A DNA stretch of 64,000 nt from Pieris napi (Eukaryota; Arthropoda; Insecta; Lepidoptera; Pieridae): positions 12,534,001-12,598,000 of the forward strand of contig NC_062236.1 in NCBI RefSeq assembly GCF_905475465.1. Reading direction: 5' to 3'. Made by a program: the position numbers and the translations under genes. Positions 49,501 to 61,500 of this stretch are shown here, in pieces; within the stretch, counting starts at the first letter, position 1, and each line of letters starts with the position of its first letter. Under the pieces are notes generated by a model. It saw nothing but the letters and a program-made list of their open reading frames with translations, ran no database searches and was not told where the DNA came from.

Positions 49501-52500
49501 TTGAGATTTTTAATAAATGTTTGTAATGTGAGTGAATTTGATCGCGAATCACGTGTCGAAACTTATTTATAAACACATAGATATGTTACAATTGAATCAA
49601 ATGGATCAGTTAAAATTATATTTCAAATTGCAATTCATTGTCTAGACTTTGAAAGCCTTAACAAATTACAATATTTCATATTGCATTCAAGATGTGGGTG
49701 TTCAATAATAGACGTTCATGTATCGGTACTATTAAATACAATCCGAAAGTTTTTATAAACAATTTTTTATTTTCATTTTCGAATAACAATAGAGGCAAAC
49801 GAACGCCTTTCATACAAGACCTAGGTACACGTCAAGGCCTTGCAATACGCCCGAAAAGGATCTATCTATATTAGATATGGCGTATAGCATATCGTATTTG
49901 GTAACACAATACAGTGTATCAGATAATATTAGCGGCACATGTGCTATGATTAGCACGTTCCAAATAACAATCACTCTCCTGTTGTGACAAAAAACTGCTG
50001 TAAACGACTCCCAGCGAACGAGGTCACGAAGATAGAAGACAAACTGGCAGGTGATAAAAAATATAATTAACAAGATATATAGATCGAGGTCCAAGATGTC
50101 TTTGAAATTATAAAGCCACACAATGATTTCGAAGCGTGACTGGGCACCAATACAGGAGACAATCTAAGACGAGATCTGGATTGTAAAAACATTCGGCAGC
50201 AGGCTGTACTCTCAAAAACAACTATAACAAAATCGATTTCGAGCGGCCGATAAAAAATAAAATAAGAACTGCATTCATAGAAACGAGACGCAAAACTACG
50301 ATTCATCCCCTGCCAATGACCTAAGCTGGTCTTGGCAAATGTGTTTGATAAAAAGTGTTTAATGGCCACTCAAATTAGTGAATACCATTTGTATCTAATG
50401 ATTTTAAATAACACTCACCGACTTTTAAACGATAATATTCATAATTGTAGCCTTCTTTATAATTGGCGAGATTACATCTTTACTTGGCGATATTAGGTTA
50501 GTTTTTGCACAAAATTCTATTACAAGTCCTATTATTAAGTTGACGTGCTTGGCAACACTTTTGCAAAAACGTTCCGGAACCGAATTAATCGAAATCAATT
50601 TCTTTTGGTGAATAAAATCCATTTCTCATAGGAATAGCAACAATTAATCATAGCGTATATCAATCGGATTAAATATTTTCGCTTTTTACGGATGAGATTT
50701 GCATTTTAAGTCGATTTTGGGCAATGCCATTTTTTTGCACAATACTACGTCACGGTACGCACTTCAAGCGTTGATAATTTTCATCACGGCATCGTTCCCG
50801 AGGCAATAAAAAGAATCAACAGGACCAATGAACCTTAGAAATTAGAATCGCGTGCATCATTAAAATGCAAAGGCGCAAAATTTGTAAATAGCAAAGTGTC
50901 TAGACTTTTGAGTTATCCGTTCAAGGACATACATAGATTGATTGATTGACTGTCGCCTGCGCATTTCTCATGCGTTCTAATCAATACTTGCTCAAGATTT
51001 CAAAGCAGGCGCACCTGTTTATCTTAAATAGTTACCTACCTATATTGGGTCAAAAATAACGGTTTATAATAGAAAGTATGCGGTGAAGCCTATTTTGGAA
51101 ATCGAAATATAATGAACGTATTATGTGAAAAAAATGGTAGAGGCGATGATGCGTCATCAGCCCCACCAAAGTAATTTTTGTTACTAAATACTACTTAAGG
51201 GGTCGTTCAAGTAGTACGTAAGCACCATAGGGGGGAGAGGGGGTCTTTGATTTTCTTATTCGGTCATTACGTCAACAGTAATTATTTACTTTTTTACACA
51301 TATTACCCACACATTGTCTATGCTTGAAAACGAAATGTATTTTCGAGGATTCCTACAAAAAATGAATACGTTTATGTACTATTATTTTTTGAGAGCTTTG
51401 CTTACTTTTGCTTGAAGGGGGGGGGGGGGGGGGAAACGCAGTAAATCTGCTTACGTAATACTTGAACGTCCCCCAACATAGCACAGTCTAAATCAGAAAT
51501 ATCAACCAATGTACAGTAATTTCCCCTTTTTTGAACAATTCAAAAACTAGGAACACGAATTTAATTAAGTTATTTAGTTTAATTTTATAAAACAATTGAA
51601 ACAGGCGCAAAGGTACGCAAAACTATGTATGTACTTGACAAATCATTATAAATATCTCACAACAGAAATATAACTTGAATATCCACGTTATATGAGGGAT
51701 TACTGTACTTCGTACTCTTCATTGAATTAGCCCGAAAATAATTAGCCTAACTTTTAATAATCTTCATCATTAATTGATCCTCAAGACATAACCGTACCAA
51801 CACAACTTAGCGAATTAATTATTCCTTCAATGGAAATAAGCGATGCTATTTTCAGAACTTTCGTATACTTGAGCCAAATTAAATTCACAGTGTGAGGTTT
51901 AGATCTAATTTTAAAATTCAAATGTCGCGTCCGAAATATACGCATAAATTGAGTCAACGTCGATGCATTCAAACAATGCCGAAATTTGTATTCAACAGCT
52001 AGTGCATTGGTAATAAAGTGGGTGGTACCTAAAACATATCTAGAATTTCATTAATAGATTAAAAATTACTGTCAAACAGATTATATATGTTGGATACACG
52101 GAGTGTGAAAACTTGTCTTAGATAGTATTGTTTTTTATAAAACGGGGTCTCGTTTCCCCCGGTTTATCGAATATCGAATATATATAATCGATAATGAATA
52201 TGGAAAGGAGTTTCGCGAGTGCGTTTCCGGCCTTTTGAGAATAGGTCTTTTTTATTAATGTTTTTGTATGCATTTTCATAATACAAAAGGTTTAAAAAAT
52301 CATTATGTCTAAAAATGTACAAAAATATACTTTAAATTAAACCATTTTTAGCAATTGTCCATAAATCTAATTGTAATAACAAAAACTGTGAATAATAATT
52401 TGGAAAATACCCACATTTGGAAAATAATATTTTCGTGTTTGTATTATATCTTAATGTTTACATAATGTTTTTTCATCAGACGTTTCTATGATATTGTTTT

Positions 52501-55500
52501 AATTCTAGAATGTGGGGGGGGGAAACTATTCAATTCATTTGGTACGTTTCCGGACTTTATTTATAAATTTATGAAAGTTCACCACATCATACATAATGCT
52601 ATATCTACAGTATATGTTACAAGCTATCTTGACATATATGACAGTTATGGTAAACATAAATGTTAATAAAAATTACTAGCAAAAGTTTGAGGGAGTAGTA
52701 AGCTTTCTCCACCGTGTATAGATTCCACAGTTCGCCAGATATTAAATAAAACATGTAATAAATTCTATTTTTAAAATGCATATGATAATATGATACGGGC
52801 AGTACCTAGCTTAGACTAGTCTCTATAAAATTGTGGTCTCATCTGAACAAAACAATAAAGCTAATGCTTTATTACCTGGTATAATAAAACATTAACAGTC
52901 CCAAGAAGTCATTTAGAAGACACCTTTGAATAAACGTTAGACATTTTTTATATTCACAACAATTTTGTCTCATACACATTTATATAAACGGGTAATAATT
53001 TAATGTAAAATTATATGTGTAGGTTCAAAGTTCGAATCAACCTCCTTACCAATATGTTAAATATTTTATAAGGAAATTTTTCCAAGGTCGTAGACTGTTA
53101 TAATTATATCTATATAATTATACTAGCAGACCGGCCAAGCGTTGCTTGGGCTAAGGTTTGTGTTATATTACATAGTAGCAAACTATTCAAGGGAAACGGT
53201 AGGAGAATACCAGTCATGGGGACCACCATGCTGTTTTGGTGGTTATGCCATTAAATTGTAGCTTATGTGAAACGTTGGTACTTTTAACACAGCGCCATCT
53301 GTTAGAATTGTGACTATCAAATAATAAACAAATATTTTGCAATAAAATAATATTGCGGGTATAAATTGAGATGTAAGCTATCCTATCTTTTAAGTTGGAT
53401 CAAACTGCACACGGTGTGCAAATTTGATTGATATCGGTTCGGTAGTTTAGGAGTCCATAGCGGACAAACAACGTGACACGTAATTTATATATATTAAGAT
53501 ATATATTTCAATCTTCTTTTATGTATCTGTGTGCCCTTTTTTGGCAAAGGCCTACTCCAAATCCGCCATTCCTCTCGGCACTGTGACTCTCTCTGCTATG
53601 TTACAACCGTCTCTGTTACAACTGTTCAAAGGCATCATATGTACCTCTGAGACACTAAATATGTCTGAGGTGCATTGTATCCTTGCAGAAAAGGAGAGAC
53701 GTTTGGCCACTATCCCACCTGATGATAAGTAAAATTTCGCCTATTGGAGGCCTGTTCAACTGCCGCTTAAACGAACCCATATTATACTGTCTTGGGAAGA
53801 TGGAAGGGGGCCGTTCAAGAATTACGCAGATTTACTGCAATTCCCCCCCCCCCCCCTCTCTAGTCAGCAAAAGTAAGCAAAACTCTCAAAAATAAAAGGA
53901 CATAAATGTATTATTTTTTTGTAGGAATCCTCGAAACTGCATTTCTTTTTCAAGCATAGTCAATGCGTGGTTAACATGTGCAAAAAGTAAATAATAACTG
54001 TTGACGTAACCACCAAATAAGAAAATCAAAAACACGTTTTTTTTTAATTTTAGTATTTTGAGTGTTTCTGTGTGTGTGTTTCGTTAGTAATAAATGAATT
54101 TTTATGTAAGTTATCCACAATAAAGCTCGGGCGAACTTAAAAAATCAATGTAACAACAATTCATAAGAAAAAAATTCCATAGGTAACGTTCAATTCAATC
54201 AAAAAACACATTTTAATTATTCGTACACGTAAATGAACATGTTCATACACCATTAGGCGACCTATCACCTCGCCACGCCATTTAATACTGTTAGTTTCTC
54301 TACGTTGCATTGTCTTCACTTAGAAAGCCTACTAAGAAGCTAACGAAGTTGTAGACAAGTAAATAATTATGAATATTAATTATAATCGTCTGTAAACATA
54401 ATTAAAAAGATCACGCACAGACCTAAACAAAATTAAATGATTAAACGCTTTTTATAACTAAATAAAGAGATCAAAAATATTCTTGTTCAAAGTATTTTTA
54501 GTTAGTTTTAACAATAAATATTTATAATTAGAAAAAAAGTTAAACAAAAATACGTTGTTGAAACTCAAACGCTACAAATAATTGCAAAACTCAGTCGCAC
54601 CGCGTATAGCTATCGGTTCGTAGGTTTGATTCCCGGTGAATCAATAACAATTTACTACATTGATCACTTCTTGCCAAAAATCTATAAAATAAAAAGTGCC
54701 CTATATCCGTGTTCAAAGATGTATTTTAATTGTATAACTGAAATACCCAAGTACAGAGCAACATTGTTACTTTAATAGAACCTAGAAAACCGTTACCCGT
54801 CGCATGCGCATACATAAATCATTTGGAAAGCTTTAAGGAAATCGTGATGGAGCTTTTACTTAAGAGGCAAATGAACTAAGTTTATTATGTATAGAATTTA
54901 TTCTAAGTAAGCAACGGTCCAAGTGCAAACCTATAAATACTAATAGACCACAAAATTTACGTAAATTATTCTTCAGCGTGTTTACAACGTTATTCGTATT
55001 TATATTTTTCGATTTTCCTACAGTTTTCATAATTTTTTGGCTTAATTTTTGATTGTCACCATTAATATTGTACTTTATTTTTCATGTACCAATGTATCCT
55101 TGTACAGAGCAGTGTTGTTCTAGTGGCTTCAGCGTGCGACTCTCATTCCTGAGGTCGTAGGTTCAATCCCCGGCTGTGGAACTTTGTTTCTATGTGCGAA
55201 TTTAACAGTAGCTCGAACGGTAAAGGAAAACATCATAAGGCAAGACTTTAGAACCGTGCGTGTGACAGGCATAGGACGCTGATCACCTACTTGCCTATTA
55301 GCTTTAAAAATGATCATGAATATACATTAATCTGGGCCCAAACCTAAAAAGGTAGCGCCACATATTTATTTTATCAAATTACATGTATTACTTTTGTCAT
55401 GATTTTTAATTTTAAGAATTGGTACGATCTTTTCTTGAAGGAACCTAAGTAGAATTGGTTGGGGAATTCTAAATAATAATCATATATTATAGTTTCCTTA

Positions 55501-58500
55501 ATTTCTTATGTCTCGAGCGTGTGTATATTGTGAAGAATGTGGTCATTAAGAGCAAGAGTATTAAAATCCAAAACAGATGATGATATAAATGAAAAATGCA
55601 AAACGCAAACACTTGACGGATATGTGAAGCCATAAAAATTTTAATAATTTATTATTTTCGGTCATTGTCGCCGTGTCACGGTCAATCGGTCAAAAGACAA
55701 TAGCCAATGAAAAATGCATGCGCACATTTACATTTCTAACGCAAAAAACATAGGTGCTTCTTATTAGCGCTATTCCCACCAACACGCTAAACGTTTCGTT
55801 AATTGTACACACAAAGGATTTTTTACTCAGCGACAAATACGGATTCGCGATGTTTGCTTTTCGATTACGTCAGCAAACTACTAAATTCCAAGAGTATTAC
55901 GTGTAAGGAAACTTGCTTCTTAGAAAGGCTTCCAATGCAATATTAGAACATGGTTGAAATTAATTCACTTAAAAACAATTAAGGAATGGGGTGTACACTA
56001 TAGTCTATAATATTCACTAGACTGCTAAATTTTTATATTCATACAATAGCATTTGAAGTTATATTTCTTTTGACGCGTTAGGAAAAAAATATGAGAGTAA
56101 TTTTTACGATGCGCGCGCACACCGTCACAAAAACCGACACCCTAAAGTTAAAAAGTAAAGTAAAAAGTAAAAAATCATTTAATCATGTAGGTCACATAAT
56201 GTACACTTATGACTCGTCAGTAAAGAAAAACATATTAATGCATCTAATTTTACATTTACTGCCAGTTCTTAAATCAAGGGCGTATAACGGTAGAAAAGAA
56301 CTGGCAATAAACTCTCCGCCACTCTTTTTAATCGCCTTTTTTTTTGTTTTTTTTTTTAAACAACGCTTAGCTATAGTTAGTGTCGTTTTTTCTACGAACG
56401 TAGAATAAAGTTTTTGAAAAGATTTTTATCTTGTTACGCAAATAAGTATAACTTCTAACGCGTGTACATAAGTACACGATTTTTATATAACATGGGGCAA
56501 ACGGCTAGGGGGCTTGCCTAATTAAGTGATACCATAAACTTACATAGCCAGAAGGCTCGCGAGTGCGATGACTTTTAAGAATTGGTATGGTCTTTTGAAA
56601 GAAGTTCGGAAATACTTCAGTGGGCAGCTGGTTCTTTAGATATGTTAACGTAAAATTGTAAACACCGTTAGATTGTAATCTATCTCGCGAGATTATAAAC
56701 TGTCGAAAGATTGTGAACCTCAGCTTACTGCTAACAATTTAACGTATTATTATTCGGTAGATTGTACTACACTAACTTAGTTATCATTCAAACTTCTTTG
56801 GTCAATTACAGATTAATTTTACTTTCCAACAATTTCATATAACTACCGAATAATATTACGTTAAATTGTAAGCAGTTCGTTGAGGTTTACAATCTTTCGA
56901 CAGTTTATAATCTCGCGAGATAGATTACAATCTAACGGTGTTTACAATTTTACGGTGACAGATACAAAAACTGCCTTAAGAAACGCTCAGTTGTGGAACG
57001 ACGTACTTCGAGCTGATACGAATTGTATTTCGTATTCTGCCTAGACGTTCAATAATGAAAGCTGCTGCTAAAAATATATCTGTTGCTAGGGTCTTCAATT
57101 AGCATAGATAATAGACAATAGAATAAATTATTCACGTCAAGACACTCGATCCGAGAAAAAAGTGACACATGTCACCGTATGGCGATCTGACATACGATAC
57201 ACAAATTCAAATTACAATAGAAGACCGATGCTATTCAGCAAATTCATCGTAAATATTAATTAGTAATTTTCTTTGTTGCGCAAACAACAAGTTTCTGATT
57301 TTTTTTTATAACACCAAGGTCTTTGATGACCACCAAATTACCAAGTATTACACAAAACAATTTAAAGTTCTTGTAATTGTACAGTTTTTGCCGCGGCCCA
57401 CCACTATGTGGAACCAGCTGCCTTAGCGTCCTTCAAGAAAAGAGCTAAGCAATTCTTATAAGGCCGGCATCGCACTTGCGAGCCTAGGGGATATAAGATA
57501 ATGTGAGCAGCTCTATGGCAGGGTCACTTAACATCAGGTGAGCCTCCTGCCAGTAACATTAAAAAACGAAGACAGTGATTTCAGATCAATTTCTTTATAA
57601 ACAGAAACTTATTACGAAAAGTTAAGTAATTAAGCCTTTAAGAAAAATAAAATTATTATTTCCAATGGGCCAATCATTGAAAAGACGCAGAACGTCTTTT
57701 CAATGATTGGCCCATTTTTATTCAGTATGAATAGTTAGTATTAGCAATAGTATTTTGAATTGCTTGCAGTTTTATACATATATATAGATATATATTCTCT
57801 ATCTTTAATCGGCAGCTCATGTCTGAGCGACGTGGTCAGCAAGGAAGCATCTGGAGCAGACTGTCTGTTTCCACCCGATTCTGCCCAGCAGCTCCTTCAC
57901 TTGATCGATCCATCTGGTTGGTGAACGGCCACGTGATGTTTTGCCTTCTCTGTTACCAACCACGATCAGTTTCTCCAAGTTCTCATCGCCGCCGCATTTA
58001 ATATAATATATATAATAAATACTTTAAAATAAAAACATGTTTATTAATATATATAGCAAAGGTAAGCAGATGCTTGTATAAAAAAGATCAAAGGTTTTCG
58101 ATATCAAATTAATGTTACGACACTTTAAACCGAGGTTCAAATATCACTTTGTTCGATCGTATTAATAAACATTTTTCTTCATTTTTTACTAATAACGGAA
58201 TAACATTGGCACCTAAAAGGCTATTGGCATTTCGTTAAAAAGGTTTGCAAACGATCACAATAGTGATTTTATCATAAATACACATTTATACCGACTTTCG
58301 GGTCATTACGACCGATTATCATTTTGAAACCCGGGTCAAATAGCAGGGTCAATGCAATGAAAATTTTAATTTACTTGCCACAAAAACACAAACTTTTGCC
58401 TGATTTCGTTTCTATTCAATCTTGGCGAGTGTTATGGAATAAAAAATAATTGAATTACATCATATTAGTTAGGCCGAGAGCTGTTAGTAGCGATTTTATT

Positions 58501-61500
58501 AAATATTGTATATTTTACTAGTTATTTAAATAAAAAGCATTTGGCGTTTACTTCATTCAGTCTCATTTCACGCGAACTTCAGGCATACGTTCGTTTCACT
58601 AGACACTAGATCGGGCGGAGGAAGACGCGCGGGTGAAATCATGAATTTTGCTAGCCCGCTCTTAACTTTATTGTCCCGAATATTCGTTCATAATTCCATA
58701 ACACTAACCAATATTGAGTTTCTAACGTGTTTGTGTCGTAAACAACAGACTTGGGTATTGATTGACGAAAATATTATGAATAGTTCAAGTTTCAATTAAA
58801 TTTTTTGAATTCTACAGGATATTGTAAGACGGCGCGTTTTGTTTGCGTCTGTCTTTTTTTAAATATCGAGGTGAAAATGGGTTTACGCATCCCCCACAGG
58901 CTCTATGCAGCAGGCGTATATGGGACAAAGGAATGTCGAAATGCTAATCATTTGCAACTGCGATATTCGGTCTACTATCCAAGATAGCATACTCACTGCC
59001 TGCCTTAGAAATTCGACTGTGATCTCCATGTTTCCTACCAAAGACGGAGACAAATTTAAATTTATAGAAATAAACTTGCACTCCGACCGGGAACCGAACC
59101 CCATACCCCTCACCTAGCGGACACTAATTTGACCGCTAGGCTACAAGCCTTTTGTTCAACATGTCCAACGTGCGTTGACAGTCAACTTGACACGCAACAC
59201 CATATGTTATGTTCCGTCTTTTGTTTTACGCTCCCCTCCCCCTTGATTTTTTTTACTAACATGAATTACAAATATATTTTGAGTAAGCCAACTATATCCC
59301 TGTAATAACTGAAAAACAAACTTTTAAATCAACGTTTTGCGTGCCGCTTTTAAGCACTGGCAACTGGTTGAATTGTTTATAATATTTTGATAATTCCAAT
59401 TGGTAACATGATAGGAAATTAGACCCTCGACGTGAAAAAACTATATAATGCTACTACATGACAGCATCTCAAATAAATTTAATTTCTAACTTCTAGAAAA
59501 ATTGTACCTCCATGTTCCTGCATACCAGACTCTTGATCAGATGCTTTGTTTCACGTTCCTCACATCAACACCAACTAAGCAAAAAACTCAGTTTTGTATC
59601 GCGCAGCCCGGACATACAACGTCTACCATTTAAGCCTGACTTGTTTAAGCTATCGAGGAATATGCTTTAAAAAAGTATTAAAAATATCCATAGCGCTAAA
59701 TCACATGCATCATGAGCACACCACACAGCCCAGCCGGTATTACGTATTTAAATGTTTTTATTGATTTTTCCTTTTGTATACATTATATATGTATGATTGA
59801 TTTTTGTGGTATATAATTTAAGTTAGGTATGTAACACATATAAAAAACATAGATATAACGTGTGAAACGTATACTAGTATTGTAAATGTTCAATGCAATT
59901 AGATACAGCTAAATGCAATTTTTAAAATCGCCGATAGACGCTAATTAAGCATGCGAATTTTTTGCTCACGTTGATGTATCAAAATGGCGTTTACGACTAT
60001 ATTTTACTGGCAATCAAATTGTTTTACGTCGACTGAAATCTTAAAACATCTTAAAACTTTATGGAGGATTTGATTTATATGTTGTACGACTATTTGCACC
60101 GGCGTTGCACTCGTGAATAATAAACCCTCTAAAAGGTATATTAACAATATTAAAATTGGCTAAAAGAAATATATTTTTTATTAACCACGAAAAATATTAA
60201 AACATCGTGTCGAAAATTAATAGAAATTATTAATTTATTTCTTCTTTAATAAAAACACGTGGCATTTTAATGTACAATTCGTCATTTGAGATTGCAATAA
60301 ATTATGTTGCATAAAATATTAAATACTAATATTTCATAAATTCTGTTTACAAATTTTTAATTTTTAAAATAGAATTTCTATAAGGTAATTTGCCCTTCTC
60401 ACTCTCTCTCATTCGGTCTCGATCGCTCTCTCACTTTTCCTCGACAAAACGCTGTACGTACATCTTCGTGAGGTTTCAGTAAAAATTAACACTCATATAC
60501 CTCAAGAAGTTTCACTTCAAAAAATGGCCGATATCATTTATTTATTTTTATTTTATTGTAAACCTATCATAATTTTTCTTAATCGCTTACGATTTCATAT
60601 AGATCAGAACCGTAATTAGGGGATAACGTACGGCCAATGTGTTTGCTAAGCACGTTAAATGGGGGCTAGTCACCTCTACCTGAACCGAATCACCAAAAAA
60701 CATTCCTTTTTCATATAAATGAATATCAATTTAGAGTATCATGGCCCTAATAAAATGTGTGATATAGGATTGCAGAACTAAAAAATGCAAATTTAAACTT
60801 GCTACCTGGCTAAAAATTCAAAGACCCACTGATGGAATCCATTTAAGACTTTCAATAAATGCATCAGCGAGCAATACCAATAATAAATAAAATTTCTATT
60901 TAGGTAGACCTATTTGTTTGTACACTGGCTGAGTTCACAAGAGTTGCTTGCTATATTGTTAGTTATCAGCATATAAATATTATATTTTTATATAGGATAA
61001 TTGGTGTGGGTATTATTGTGTCATTCTATCGAACTAATTTTTTTAAAATTAATTCAATTAATTTAAAAAAAAATCAGGCATACAATAACGTCCATAGGTT
61101 CTAGGCTCAAAGTGAGAGCTAGGTCTAGATATCCATAGTTGCTTTCACAGTTTGAAATGAATTTTCCATTAGTTTTTATATTTAATTTTTTTGTTTATCT
61201 TTTTATCCCTTCGTGTTTGTAGTTCGCCTATAAGTGCTTGTCACATTAAATATTGTATTTTATTATTCTTGTACCATCAGTGTGCCAAGTGTGGCATGCT
61301 ATTGTAAATAAATAAATAAGATTGACACCAAGCTCGATCATAGATCATAGAGTATAATAACCCAAAAAAAAAACTCACCTCAGCGTTATGTGGTTGTGCT
61401 CTGAATCTAAATACTGGCGGTGAAAAGGCCTGAGCGGTCCCTGGCAACTGGACAGAACCCAGCGCGGCCCTATTCCCATCTGAGCAGGGTGCTGGAGGAC

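Noticed and set aside
52511..52519. Run of 9 G as part of the poly-G MITE family
   Set aside because: The surrounding sequence does not match the family body or ends.
54600..54650. Possible tRNA from gtaggtttgattcccgg
   Set aside because: Only a B-box-like scrap; no acceptor, D or anticodon stem can be drawn. Most likely a SINE fragment.
58870..59152. tRNA gene on the minus strand
   Set aside because: A and B boxes are present but the stems do not close into a cloverleaf and a long non-tRNA body follows, so a SINE is the better call.
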